The notes below the pieces were generated by a model. The model searched no databases, was not told where the DNA came from, and worked only from the letters and a program-made list of their open reading frames with translations. Positions 10,801-22,838 of a stretch of DNA of 64,000 nt are shown in pieces. How positions within the stretch are numbered: the stretch's first letter is position 1; each line of letters starts with the position of its first letter. Position numbers and translations under genes: made by a program. This stretch comes from Gnetum montanum (lineage: Eukaryota; Streptophyta; Gnetopsida; Gnetales; Gnetaceae). The stretch is taken from contig MNCI01009519.1 of NCBI GenBank assembly GCA_015680685.1, positions 856,689 to 920,688 of the forward strand, read 5' to 3'.

Positions 10801-11700
10801 TGCACATTAGCTCCATGATATTCAATGTGCAAGATGGGGTGCTTAGCATGGAGAAGGTCTATGGTATTAAAATCAACTCAAATCTTGAAGGTTATCGACT
10901 ATCAAAGGTCATGGAAGGGAACTAGGGCTATCAAGGAAAAAACTATGGTTATTTAAAGCTTGAAAAATGGTTTTATGCTATACCCCTTGAGCCTTCATGC
11001 TAACTCCACACTAGGAAACATGGAGGGGGGGTTCACTAGTATGGGGCAAGATGTAAAATTGAAAACTGACTCATTTCAATGTAAGACTAGGCTATTGGAG
11101 GCTATACAAGAGTATGGAGGTCACAATATGCTAACTAGGCAATCAATTTAGGTAGTTTTGATCATCCCCCCATCCATCCACATTGGTTCTAGGATGCTCA
11201 ACATGTATGAGGTATCCCTCACCATGGAACTACCAAATCCTAAGGTTTCAACCACTTTTGCCTAGGCTTGGTGAGGTTCTAGGGCTTCTACGGGTGGTTG
11301 GAGGGATACTAGGTCATGTGGGTCCACTCTAGGGGTTAGATCTAGGTGTGATGGGCACTAGAGGGTAAGAATGAGGATTACACCTGATTCTTCTATGCTA
11401 TGCAATGTTGCCCTAGTGTGGAAACCCAAAATGCCTAATTTTGATAAGGTCTAACCACTTTTTGAGGACCAGGGCTAGATGAGATAAGTTACAGTTACCA
11501 AAAATAGTAAGAAAGTTAGGTTTTAATGGTTGTAAGAGGTGGGAGGCATGTATCCATGTTGGGCATGGCATCCCCAATGTGGATGCATGGGGGTTAAGGC
11601 TTCGGCATGTTTCTAAATGTTCAAGAGGTGAAAATCCTAGCCTTGATGGAGTTTCAAATCCAAAACACCATATATGAGGATGCAGGGTGGGGCCCATGGC
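7880..11700. repeat. Tandem array of ~190-bp diverged monomers in E
   Basis: A landmark such as CCATGCTAGCCAACATGG recurs at about 7970, 8160, 8345, 8540, 8745, 8905, 9110, 9285, 9470, 9665, 9855, 10050, 10250, 10435, 10625, 10815, 11000, 11185, 11395 and 11565, about 190 bp apart. A second landmark (TTCCAAGGTTG) recurs with the same spacing near 9575, 9755, 9951 and 10143. About 20 monomers are present, heavily diverged. The array lies between the upstream side of the antisense gene and B1. No coding sequence is seen; short frames here are chance. Confidence 0.75.
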
Positions 11701-13081
11701 TTAAAAATTCAAAAAATTAAGAAAATTAAGTGTAATTATTGTTTCCTCTTATACTCCCACCATGGAGGATACTTTTGTTAGATCTACTCAAAAGTTCTTG
11801 ATAAAATTGAATTCTAATGAAATCCTACATCATACTTTGCCCATTCTCATCTAGATCTATGGTTATTTTGCTATTTTTACCATGGCAGATTTGATTTTTT
11901 GAAAATAGGCTTGTTGTTTTAATGATTTTTCTAAAAATTTAGTCATGGGATAGTTTTTCTTAGATTTACTACAAAGGACTTGTCAAAATCAAATTTTAAC
12001 AAAATCATACCCCCTTATTTTGATTTTTTTTTTTTGTGATGGGTAGAGGTTGGTTTGACCATTTTTTGCTGAAATATATGGTTAAATCAAGTTAGGTTTT
12101 ACAAGTCATATGTTTTTTTGTGCATTTTTAATGAAAGAAAAAGCAACATTATGTATTTTTTATTAAGAAAATGACTACATGTGGGTAAAATCTAATGTTA
12201 TGGGTTTTAAATTTACGTTTAATCTTTTGCAATGGCTATGGTTTTGTTTGATTTGGATGTCAAATGATTAAGTTATGGTCATTTCAATTTAGTTGTGTAA
12301 TCAAGGTTTGTGCCATTTTTCAAATTTTCATCTAAATTAATGAATTTTTTTGAAATAAACAGCAAGGTTTTTAAATTTTTTTAAGCATGAGAGTGTAGGT
12401 TCTTGATTGAAGTTTTCAAAAGGTTGTGGAATCACTATGTTTTAAGCTCAAGTGAATTTTTATCCACCGCTACGTAGAAAGGGGTTTAGGCTTACAACTA
12501 TGGTTTTGCTATTTTTTGCTATGTTTTATGTAAAACAAGCTATTTGTCTTTGGTTGTAATAGTCATGTTTGAACATTTCATGATTTCAAGATTCCTTTCA
12601 TGGTGAAATCATTGAAATTAGAGCTAGGATGAATTTTTAATGATTTTTTGATCTAGGATGTGTTAATAAAGCTAAATTTTGGTTGTAGCACTTTACCCCT
12701 TTGGGGATGAACGTGGTTGACACACTTAGAATTTTTTCTTATTAATTTCCATGCCCTTGGGAAGGCCTAGAAAAGTAAACTATGCTCTAAAGTTGGTTTC
12801 ATGAGAAAAAATAGCCTTTTACTATTTCTAGTAAGTTTTTTTACTATAGTTGTTTTTTCCATGTTTTAATGCTTTTTTCTAAGTTAATGCATGGTTTGGA
12901 CTAAGGCATAATTTGGCTATGATGTTTAGGTTATAATATTTTGGCTATGATGAAAAAGGTTATGAGTAGTTATAATAATGTTGTTGTGGAATTTCTTAAG
13001 CAAATTTGAATAAAACACTTATGGCTTTTCATAGATGCTAATCTCACCTCCAACTAAGATGTTCATGTTTTACCCTTTTAG
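11700..13081. other. AT-rich spacer upstream of the E antisense gene
   Basis: Long T- and A-rich runs with two loosely similar blocks (around 11760 and 11940, sharing TTAGAT-TACT-AAA and AAATTGAATTCTAA-like text). No frame resembles a protein. By position it should contain the promoter and perhaps the first exon of the antisense gene, because the first recognisable exon starts right after a good acceptor site (TTTTACCCTTTTAG) ending at 13081. Confidence 0.5.
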
Positions 13082-13525
13082 GACCCTATTGAAACTAGTT
13101 CTCATTGTGGTTGAGCTGGTTGGCATTCTATGCTATATCAACTAGCCCACAACTAGCACCCCTATTCCTAACATGGACTTAGAGAAGGGATCACTATGGT
13201 TCCATCTAAGGGCAAGGGATTTCCTTGCCTATCTTTTGCAAAACTTTAGTGTGATGATGTGGTCATACTTATCTGCAAAGGTGTTTGGGGTCATAGTGGA
13301 GACCCTGCTACCTAGGTCTATGTGTTTGGTTTCTTGATTCATAACCAATGATCTAGAGACCTAAGTAGCAAAAGGGCTAGAGGATAATATCAATGCACGG
13401 TACCTTTAATACATCTAGACGATGCCAAAGTATTCACAATACCACAAGAACAATACTCTAATGGTGGCATAGAGAGCCCACTCTTGATTCTAGAATCCTC
13501 TAGTTACTATGTAATAATGACAGGG

Positions 13526-13614
13526 GTAAGCATGGCTACTATAGGTACTAGTGGTTTGGCTTTATTTAATTTGTTCATATTCCCTAACTTGTCAATTTTA
13601 CACACATATTGTAG
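13526..13614 (+). other. Intron in the E antisense gene, conserved in D
   Basis: Donor GG|GTAAGC and acceptor ATATTGTAG|GTAC bound 89 bp of T-rich sequence. Removing it keeps the reading frame (phase 2) and joins the NPLVTM stretch to YKVNEQGL. D has an 83-bp intron at the same codon and phase (61824-61906). Confidence 0.7.
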
Positions 13615-13931
13615 GTACAAGGTTAATGAACAAGGCTTGATCAAGAATGATCAAACCTTGGTCGTAGCCCACATTACATTGAGTGAATTCACCAAAGGTT
13701 CCAAGATTAGAAATGTCATTTTTGAATAGCTAAGAGGGGACTTTAATGAATACCATACCAAATTTTACCTTCTTTACATGAAATATGTGGCTGCCAAAAC
13801 AACACACATCTAGTGGATGGTTTCCAAGACCATCAGAGATATGGGTATCACTACTGAGAGTCCCACATGAGCTTCACCTAGTAAAAAGAAGAAAGGTGAG
13901 AAAGGAAAAGGTTTTCTTTGTTACAACTAAG

Positions 13932-14013
13932 GTGTTATGGATATTTGGGTCTTAAGTATTCTATGATCTAAAAGTAGCTATACTAATGCTAAGCACTTAC
14001 CTTTTGCTTATAG
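13932..14013 (+). other. Second candidate intron of the E antisense gene
   Basis: Donor AAG|GTGTTA and a strong acceptor CCTTTTGCTTATAG enclose 82 bp. The D counterpart is a donor TTGG|GTGAGT and acceptor TTTAAATATAG (61393-61548). Coding similarity resumes shortly after the acceptor in both copies. Confidence 0.5.
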
Positions 14014-15443
14014 GGCCTTCCACTTTCGTAGACATCACTGTACCCCTCACTGAACATTCTATAGAAACTATCATCCTAAAGTTTAGTGAGGTGGGGCCAA
14101 CATAAGATTGGTTGAGGAGGTAGGCATTTGAAAACATTCAGGCAAACATCATCTATGAAGGTTTGCTCAAGGTATTCATGGTACCTAGCCTTGTCATCCC
14201 TTTTGTGGAGATGGTGAACATCATTGACTCTTTTGATGAAGGAGCTAATGTGTTCCACACCATAATATGAGGAATACCAATTGTCATTGCTATTAATGAT
14301 GCCATATTTTGCAGCCTGTTTGGTGTTCTCACTGATATGATAACAATTTCCACCAAACCAATGAAGGAGGCCAACCATTATGCAAAAGTTGAGGAGTGGT
14401 TTGGTGCCCTAAAAGGCCACTCTAGACTTGCTCTCAATAGCTTTATGAACCCTAATGCAAGGAAGTCCTATCTTTTGTTTAGGCCTTGTGAACCCTGATG
14501 CAAGGAAGTCCTATCTTTTGTTTAGGCCTTGGACCGTTCCTAAATTGTTGTTGCAAAATAAGGTAGTCAACATTGCATAAGGATGAACCTTCAAGAAGGT
14601 CTTGACATATGGGACTTATTTTAATTAGGCTACTTCCTTGGCTACAGGCCTCAAAGAGGAAATCCTTAAACTTCATGTGGACTCCTCTATGATAATTCAC
14701 ATGCACCATGCATTTTTTATAGGCAATATGAAGAAATTTGTGGAACTCTTTATAGTGAAGAGGAATGGATCATAGGTATGTTAGGACCTAAAAAAAAAAC
14801 TCTCCCAGCCTTGGATAAAACATCTTTATCCAATTATGCAGGCTCAGAACCCACTAGAGGACATGGGAGATTCACTGTCTATGATTACCAAGAACCTTGG
14901 TGTTAGTTGATGTGAATCCTCTAATAGCATGGGAGAGGCACCTCTTATGTTCCTAGAAAACATCAAGAAAGCCCAACGGTTGCTAGTTGAGGCCACTGGT
15001 GCAACCAAGGCTAGTTTGAAATGGCTAGTAGAGGAAGCACCACTAGTAGCAAAGCTACACTTCAAACAAAAGATCATTTTCAAGATCCATTGCTTGGAAT
15101 AGGTGATTAAAAGTATGCTTTATCTATGTGCTTGGCTATGTTTTTTGGCTATATGTGCTAACTTGTCTAACAAGTTATGGCTATAGATCAGCGGTGAAAC
15201 TTGGCAGCCCAAGCTTCCACTATTGAAGAAGAACAAAGACAACTACAAGAGGCACACATACATGTCGAGGAGGAGGAGTATAGATGTATAGCTACTGCAG
15301 CAAAGGAGGAATAAAGGCATGCAAAGAAGGCACTCTTGCAGTAAGATATGAATGATCTTGATGCCTTGTTCAGTGAGCCACTACTGGGGAGCCTCTGATC
15401 AAGATCCCTGATGATGATGTTGAGGATGAGATTGAGAATCAAG

Positions 15444-15532
15444 GTATGCCTATGCTTCACTCGTTATTACCTATGGTTTTATGTTTAATTTCTTAGTTCT
15501 TACTTGCCCAACAATTGTTATGCTTATCATAG
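15444..15532 (+). other. Third candidate intron of the E antisense gene
   Basis: Donor AAG|GTATGC and acceptor GCTTATCATAG enclose 89 bp of T-rich sequence. It directly follows LDALF-S-EP, which matches LDSLFNSVP in D, where a donor (G|GTAGGA) and acceptor (TATACAGCAG) define 59971-60057. Confidence 0.55.
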
Positions 15533-16602
15533 TTATGGAGCCACTAGAAAAGGCCTCTACATCCACACTTCATATGAAACCATGGGTAGAGGTCACAAAA
15601 AAGATAGAATTCATGCATAGGATGGAAAAGAACATTTTCAATTGATTGTAATAGGTTGCACTCAAGATTGGTAATAACTAATGTTTTGCTATCTCTTAGT
15701 CATTTTTCTATGAGTTATATTTTATGCTATGGATACCTTAGATTGTACATCATGTTTATGGCTATATTTTTATTGTTTCTAGTACCATCAATTACATGGA
15801 ACCCTACCCAAGACATGAAGTTTGACTCCTTGCCTAAGCTTCCTTCTAACACCTCCATGTCCCCTTGAAGTTGTACAAAACTACCACTAATCTAGTAGTA
15901 GCATGCACAAAAGCTTCATGGAAGATTTAGAGATCCAACAAATCCCTATGGAAATAGGTTATGACCTTAAAGAAAGAAAATAAATGGTAGGTTGAGAGGA
16001 TCTGAGATCTTGAGGAATGTAAGGTCTTTGTGGAGGCCCAAGTGGATAGCTTGGGGGCCTTACAGACTAAGGAGATCACATGGGCATGCTTCTAGTACAC
16101 CATCCATGATAAGGTTACCCTCTTCTAGGAGTTTCATAAGTAGCAGATGCAGATGGACTTAATCTTGTGAAAGGCATAGGATTGGATGGATTATAATGCT
16201 TGGAGCCTATAGTGGGGTAAGACACAAAAGGATCACAAGAAAAAGTATAAGGTTGATTGAGAGGCATACCTGAAGTGGTTGAAGAGGGAGACAATTGAAC
16301 AATAGAAGAAATATCTGTTTATCTAAGGCATTCAAACTCAAAGTGTTTTCAACCTCTTTGAAAACATTGTAGCAATAGGTTAGTCCCCTACTCCATAGAT
16401 TACTACAATTATGAATGAGGTCTCTACAAAAATGGTCTCACAAGAGCCATTGTCATGGATGGGCATAGATAGGATCATCTTCATAGGCATCAATTTTGGG
16501 GACCTTGACTGGGTAAATATGAAGAAAGACTAGATTCTCCAATGTTTAGAGGATAGCCTTCACCATCTTTCTTGAAATTTTGTAGAGCCAGATTCTCCAT
16601 AG

Positions 16603-16708
16603 GTTTGATGGAATTTATGTTTTATGTTTTAAGTTTTTATCTTGCCTAGTTTATGTCATGGATTTAGTTATTCTAGTTATTGATTGATTGTATGTTTTTA
16701 TGTCATAG
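16603..16708 (+). other. Last candidate intron of the E antisense gene
   Basis: Donor TAG|GTTTGA (CAG|GTTAGC in D) and acceptor TTTTTATGTCATAG enclose 106 bp. The last exon (16709-16813) reads HVGGPGSVG followed by six Asp from a GAT repeat. D has EDVGPSGVGDKD in its last exon. Confidence 0.6.
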
Positions 16709-16813
16709 GTACATTATCATGTTGGTGGCCCCGGCAGTGTAGGTGATGATGATGATGATGATGCACCACCTCCTTCCCTTCTAGATGCCCCCTTGGTACC
16801 ACTTGATGTATGA

Positions 16814-17899
16814 TGTGATAATCATTGATGATAATTTTTACTTTGGTTTATTTTATGTTGGACTTGGTATGTCCTATGCTAGCCAATGCCTAAGCTGTAG
16901 ATATTTTAACACTTATGCCGTATGTTGCCCACACAATGTAGTCATGGCTATATTATTTTATTTTAAGATTTTTTAAATTTTAAGTTTTAGTTTTAGTTTT
17001 GGCTATATATGATGTTTCTTGCTTTATTATTTTAAGGTTTTAAAGTTATAAATATTATAATCAAGGTTATGTTGCTAATGGCTATGTTGAAAAATGGTTA
17101 GACTATGAAATTGTGAATGCTCATAGAATAAGGTTTACTTGCTAGTTTTAAGCCATGGTGGATCACATGTTTATTGCCAATTTAAGGTTGTGGTGGGCTA
17201 CAATGCCAATTTAAAGTCTTTGCAGATTGTGGTGCCAGTTTAATGCCTCGATAGGCCATAGGTTTGCCAATTTTAGGTCATGGCATGCCCCAGTATAAAA
17301 TGAAATTTTTATTCTTGGTAATTTTCTATTTTAAAATTTTTATGGCTTTTCCAGTTTTGAAATTTTTATAAGGTTTTTTTGATGTTTACGACTTGTGTAA
17401 AAGTAAAGAAAAAGAAAGGTCGTAAAAAATGAAAATAAAAGTAGAAACTTAGGCTACATGCACAAAGAGTAAAATAAAGTATATAAAAAGGCACAACAAG
17501 TTAACAAAGAAAACTTAGGCTGCACAACTATTGGTCATATGGTTATAAGTGCATGATGTGGAAGGATTAGGATGTACTTCACTTGTATAGACTCTTCATA
17601 ATCTTTGAAAAATTAGAAAATGTGTAAGGTCTATCCTGCATAAGTTTGTACTTGCCATCTTCTTCACTAATGATGTTAAAAGGGAGTTCATCCCATAACA
17701 CATCTTGCTACCCATCATTATCATTCTTAGCTTTCTTCTCTTTCTTTGGTTGCTAGATTTTGTGACTAGGAGATTCCTCTTGAAGATCCACTTTAGACCC
17801 CTACTCTATGTTCATGTTGTTAATAGCTTGGGGCACTATGTTATCACCATAAATGATGATTTTACCTTCCTCATAAGGAAGGTGAATCTCTTGGTGGAT
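16814..17899. other. Spacer between E antisense gene and protease, with flank repeats
   Basis: It holds the second GCCAATTTAAGG-type repeat block (about 17150-17290, three to four units with GCCAATTTAA and GGTGGGCTA) and AT-rich filler to 17680. In D the same position, between protease and the 3' end of the antisense gene, carries the same repeats in reverse complement (58440-58670). The last ~200 bp before 17900 continue the post-protease part of the E polyprotein without an open frame. Confidence 0.55.
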
Positions 17900-18190
17900 C
17901 TAAGAGGATACAACTTGTAATTGAGCCAACCAAGATCTTCCTAGAATAAGGCTAAACCCTAGCATCTCCTCTTCCACAAAGAATCCATGGTTATGAAGAA
18001 TTACTCCCCTACCACAGAATCCAACGAGATAGATCCCTTGACAGTAACCCTTGATCCAATTGAAAGAATTGAGAATGGCTAGTGATGTGTGTTGTGTTTT
18101 CTCTATTAAGTCTAAGCACTCAATGATGATGCATGGGATAATGTTAGTCATAGCGCCATCATCTACATGCACCCAATGCATCTTAAACTA
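17900..18190 (-). pseudogene. Aspartic protease of E
   Basis: Retropepsin domain that would cleave the Gag-Pol polyprotein. The active-site region reads HVDDGAMTNIIP and the C-terminal motif LGFSLILGRSWLAQL. D has the matching VDDGATTNVIP and FNLILGRSWLAQL (57768-58020), so the DDGA form is inherited and not a mutation in one copy. Gag lies upstream on the same strand (to the right). The frame is short and E as a whole is decayed. Confidence 0.75.
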
Positions 18191-20968
18191 TCCTATGCAT
18201 ATCATTATGAATATAGGAGCCCTAGTCACCTTACCATTTTCAGGATTATCCTTGATTTCACTATCATGAAATGTTAGAAGTGTTAACTTCTTCTCCCTTG
18301 GTAAGAAAGGATCCATCACTACATGGATGGATTCCTCATTAGTGAGGATGTCCTCACTAACTGAGATGGAAGTCAACGTCTTGATTAATGCCTCATGATG
18401 CATGGAAAAAGTCATGATTAGGTCATACAAGCTCAAAGTTATTTTCTTTTGCTTGAGGGACTATCTGACCTGATCCAGCATGTTGAGTGCCCATGGGCTT
18501 GTCACTCTCGTTGTGCTTCACTTCCTTCATGTACCCCACAAAGCAAACTTTAGTCTTATTTTGTTGTTGCTACGGCCACTTCTTATTCTTCTAGTTATGG
18601 ATCTTGGTATCCTCCTGTGGTTTTTTGGTTGAAGTAGGTTGGGCAAAGAAGGTCATGGGTATAGTTGATATGGAGATGGGCTTTAGCAAACCCACTTCCT
18701 TTTGTGCCTTAATTTGCTTTTCACCAATGTCATTATGCCTTTACTTATGTTTCTTTGATTGCTTGGTTGAAGCTTTTTTATTGTCATTTGTTGGATGTGA
18801 GGAAGAGGCAATAACATTAACCACCACAAGAGGTTTTTTGATGGTTCTATCAATTGGTTGGGCTATGACTAGTTCAGTTGCCGTGGTCAGGGCACTCTAA
18901 TGACAAAAGGTCTCCTTGGAGGCACTCATGATAGTACTCTCATGACAAAGGGGGATCATGAGCTGATGGAAGTTGAAGAAGCCCTTTCATCATGAGGGGA
19001 TGTTTATATCACGAATGGTTCTCTCACAAGTCTCCGATTATTATCTATGTTGAACACCGATATGATCTATGCAGCATTGTTGGTGTTTAACAAGTATTTT
19101 TACACCTGCATTCACTTCTTTTATGGTTAGAGAAGGTTGGATGCATCTAGAGCCAACTCTCCCATATCTATCATTTTCTACAAGTCATCCTTTAGTGCAA
19201 GATAAAAGTCTATGTCATGACTAGGTAGTTGGTAATAGTGGCAAAAGAAGTATAACTTGAAGTACTTAGGTAGTTATAGGTCATCTTTTGTTGCTCTAGT
19301 GGGGTCTTTAGCTATTTCATAGAGCATATCATGCTTCTTTTGGAAAGCTTCAGGCACCTCCTTGTACTAAATGTGCCCACTTTTCAAAAATTGGTCTAAC
19401 AACTTAGAAGGTTTTAATGGTAGCCTAGTGTATTTGAACTTGTCCTTTCTTTCAAAGTTGGATCTAGTTATTGTTGATGTAGTGGCCCTAAAGGTTAAAG
19501 GCTGGTTATCGTAATTATTATTAGTAGGATCTTTGGGTGGGTTGGTCCTTGGCCCCTGGTTAGTGGTCTTGGCCTCTTTGGTCATTGTTGCTACAACCAT
19601 GTCATTATGTTTTCCCTTCTTATTTTTCCTTCATGTATGTTGATTCTTGTATGCTACATAGGCCAGGACATGACTAGCCTTTGTAGAATCCTCTATATTC
19701 TTGGTTTGGGAATGCTTGGCTAAGGAACTATGGGTTAGGGTAGTAAATCTTGGACTTGATAAATTCATTAACCACCTTCTTAAATATAGCCAAAAGGTAT
19801 GTTTTAGTTATAGGCTTTCATCTTTTATTGAGCAGACTATTTCATCATTGGATGAACTTCTATATAGGTTCTAGGGATCCTTCCTTAACCTTCATCCTTT
19901 GGTCAAGCATGGTGTTGGGCTTTAAGTTATATTTAAAGTGGTTAACAAATTGGGCTATCAAGTTTTCAAGAAGGGATATGGATACTCTAGGTAGGGCATG
20001 ATACCAATCGAGCACTTTCCTAGTCAAGGACATAGGGAAAATCCTCATGATAGTATGAGGCCATGGCTACAAGAGTTAGCACTCATATTAGAAGGTTATA
20101 AGGTGAGTGTTGGGATTACCTTCTCCATTATACTTGTTGAATTGGAAAAGAGGGACATTAGGAGGAAGTGTTAAGGATGGGACCATAGGATTGATGGGAT
20201 CATCTTGTTAAAAGTCCATGATCTTGACACTTTAGAAAGTAGAGGCTTTGAACCTCTTCAACTCATTTGTCAAGTCCTAGATCATTTAGAAGGCCTAATC
20301 CAAGCCCTATGGTGGCCTTGTTGGTTATGGGACTTGCACATATAGTTATGGTATTTTTTGTGAGGCTTGTGGCTTTGTTATTGGTTGTATGAAAAATGTG
20401 AGCAATTGCATCATGGTTGTAGTCTATAGGCCAAACAAGGAAAAAGATGTTTATGCTCATATTTGAGGCACAAATGGAACAAAAGGGGTGTGTGATCCCT
20501 AGGTTGCTTGAGGTCCCATGGTGGACCCCACATGACTAGTCAATGGGTTAGTGGTAGTAGCTATCATTATTCGAATTAGCCTAGGTTTGGTAGCATGGGG
20601 CATGGAGAAGTAAAATATGGTTGGCTACAACATCGATTGTGCTTGGTGTATAGCAATGATTAACATGGGACTGAACATGGTTAGGTATGGTAGGGATGAA
20701 GGTGGTAGGACTTGTCCAGAGGAAGAGGTGAAGGGGGTAGAGGTGGGCACTATGTCTTTGGGAATCCCTTGTTAAAAAACTCCCCCAAAAGGTTTTTAGA
20801 CTCAAACTCTACACCGAATTCATCTTTCTTCTCTAGTTGCCCATTGAAGGTGGCCTTCAGACTATCCTCATCAACCTCGATGAAGAGGGCTAGTGTAGAT
20901 TTCATTAAGGGGTATTTGGTCATAGGATGAGGGAATATACTCCTTTCCATCATGATGAATAAACTCAA
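18188..20968 (-). pseudogene. Gag region of E
   Basis: From right to left: an N-terminal part (20750-20968), a Pro/Thr/His-rich stretch (20580-20805), the capsid core (19860-20048 and flanks; MSLTRKVLDWYHALP, ISLLENLIAQFVNHFKYNL), a linker with FERKDKFKYTRLPLKPSKLL (19367-19480), a decayed CCHC-like finger (19208-19250; C-H-Y-Y and H-D-I-D) and a conserved pre-protease segment (18188-18436; SLYDLIMTFSMHHEALI and LTFHDSEIKD). Each part has a clear counterpart in D at 54533-57694. The frame is broken many times. Confidence 0.75.
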
Positions 20969-22241
20969 ATTCTCTTTTTGCCTTTTCTTTCACTTATGGG
21001 ATTAGCATGCCTTCCTAGATCTTCGTGAAAATGAAGTTATAGTACTATTCACTTATCACCTTAAAACTAAGAATTTGTCCTCTAAGTCTAAGAGATTGCC
21101 TACATTCCATTACAATAGGATCTTAAGGATCATAAACCCTCATGTGTTATTCATTTGATCCACTATCAGTATAGTTGTAAGGCAAATTTGTCAATGAGTG
21201 GAATTCAAAAATGGTCAAAAGAAGTAAAAATGGGTAAAAACAAAGTACTTACTATAAATAGCAAGTGGGTGTAAAGAGGGTATACCCCTTTATAAAAAAT
21301 GGAAAGGTGAAAATGTGGTAGCAAACTTCACCCATGCTGGTTTCCTAACTGTGACAACCCCAAATGTGGCAAGGGGAAAAGGAAAAAAATGTTAGTAAAA
21401 GGAGGGTAAAAGCTATTAGAAATGTAGAGAAAATAATGCAAATTCTAGTAATTGGAATTGCCACAAAGTTTAAGTCTAGTGGAAAGAAGCAAAAAATGGC
21501 TAAAAATAGGTCACTATAAGTAGTAAGTGGGGCCTAAATGGGAGTACACCCCTTTTACCAAAAATAGAAAGCTAAGAACATTGACACCAAGCTTCACTCA
21601 TGCTAGCCTTCTAGCTATCACACCCTTGGGTGTGGCAAGGAGAAAAAGAGGGGTGAGATGGAAGGATCTCACACCTTTTCAAACCAACATTGGTGAAAGG
21701 GGGCTGGAGGAGGGGTGAGGAGGGGAAGCTTGATAGTCAAAATAGAAACCTAAAACTTTCTCAAAATAGTTTTGGCAAGCTACCAAATTCCACAATAAGG
21801 AAGGAAAAAAGTATTTTTTTTGGTGTTAAACTAACATTGGTTTTGCTATGGAAATGACAACAAGAGATGGAACATTTGCATGTGGGTGATCAATGCTAGC
21901 TTTGGCTTTGAGAATTCACAATAGATTTGATGAAAACTCAACACCTAATAACTTGAAACTTCCATGCTAGAGTTTCTTTCATAGGAGAAGGAAGGAATAA
22001 CATTGATTTTCAAGGGGATTTCTAGGTTTCTACTGAAAAAATCAAAAAATTTCAAAGGATAGGAAATGTTGGCAAAGAGGGACACATATTTGGCCATAGA
22101 AATTGGGCAAAGACCCTCCTAGCACCATGAAACCGTTGCAATGGAAAATCTTGACTCTTAAAAAACCAAGGACTCTCAGCCACAAATAACCTCAACCTCA
22201 AATCCCTAGGGCCTCTAGGAAAAAATGGGATTCATGGTGCC

Positions 22242-22268
22242 CTAGGTGATCTAGTAGATCACCTAGGT
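22242..22268. repeat. 27-bp perfect palindrome in E leader
   Basis: Arms CCTAGGTGATCTA and TAGATCACCTAGG are exact reverse complements around a single G. It lies in the non-coding region between TATA box and gag. Confidence 0.9.
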
Positions 22269-22831
22269 ACTTAGGAGGATGCAAAAGGGGGGTGTAAAAA
22301 TATAAAAATTTGTAGATATGAAATCCAAAATGAACACAAATAGCAGACAAACTAAAACTATAAAATTTATTAATTAAATAAAGAATGAGTTCATGAATAT
22401 GTACAAAGGTGCCTATAAGAGAGCAAAGGGGGCCTTCACTTAGATAGGAATTCTAAGTCCAATGAAGAAGATAAATCTACTCCATGATCCAAATGCTCAG
22501 CCACTCCTAATGTTTTTGAACCTCCTCTATTACTGTTCCAAATATGCAACTTGGATAACTACTAGGAGCTAGGAGATGTGAAGGAGTAAAGGTTTCCAAG
22601 CTACTCCACACTAAGATTTGGAAATCCTAGGGGGTAATGTTGACACTCTAAGCTCATAGATCCCAAGGGGAGCAATAGGAGTAAAAAAGTTACAATGATT
22701 TCACACTATCAAGCCTCAAGAAGCTACATTTTTTCTAGGAAGTAGGAGCTCTTGGATGTCAAATGCCTAAAGTATGCAAAATACCAAGGATATGGAAAGT
22801 GTGGAACCTTGAAATGGTGTTAAGGTTTTAT

Positions 22832-22838
22832 TTTTATA
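22832..22838 (-). promoter_or_regulatory. Putative TATA box of E LTR
   Basis: Minus strand CCTATAAAAATAAAA, about 0.7 kb inside the right border of E and upstream of its gag. Inferred from motif and place only. Confidence 0.4.

Larger units (their letters stand above)
13082..16813 (+). pseudogene. Antisense split gene of E (FCP1-like N-terminus, mobile-domain-like middle), decayed
   Basis: The plus strand of E encodes a protein that can be followed from here to a stop at 16811-16813. It aligns with the minus strand of D (58810-62352) over nearly the whole length, with the same introns. Order: an FCP1/HAD-like region (13082-13729; LVLIVVELVGILCYI, FLAYLLQNFSVMMWS, TMPKYSQYHKNNTLMVA); a region with ENIQANIIYEGLLKVFMVPS and IDSFDEGANVFH (14014-14450), ending in HAFFIG and KKFVELF (to ~14900); a coiled-coil (15190-15440, TIEEEQRQLQEAHIH); NPTQDMKFDSLPKLP (15802); DWVN (16500); and an aspartate-rich last exon. 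Many in-frame stops fit C-to-T decay of Q/W/R codons. Function unknown. The HAD resemblance is moderate, and conservation with D is the strongest evidence that it is a gene. Confidence 0.7.

Noticed and set aside
11413-11697. 94-codon minus-strand frame in the 190-bp array
   Set aside because: Lies in tandem-repeat DNA, is not shared by neighbouring monomers and resembles no protein family.
7486-11700. CRISPR-like array
   Set aside because: Periodic, but the monomers are ~190 bp and diverged, without short identical repeats and unique spacers, and the genome is eukaryotic.
14076-14374. Two overlapping minus-strand frames of 100 and 73 codons
   Set aside because: They are shadows of the plus-strand antisense-gene exon, which is the strand conserved with D.
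18604-18900. 98-codon plus-strand frame
   Set aside because: Lies opposite the gag of E (between the pre-protease segment and the finger) and has no counterpart in D.
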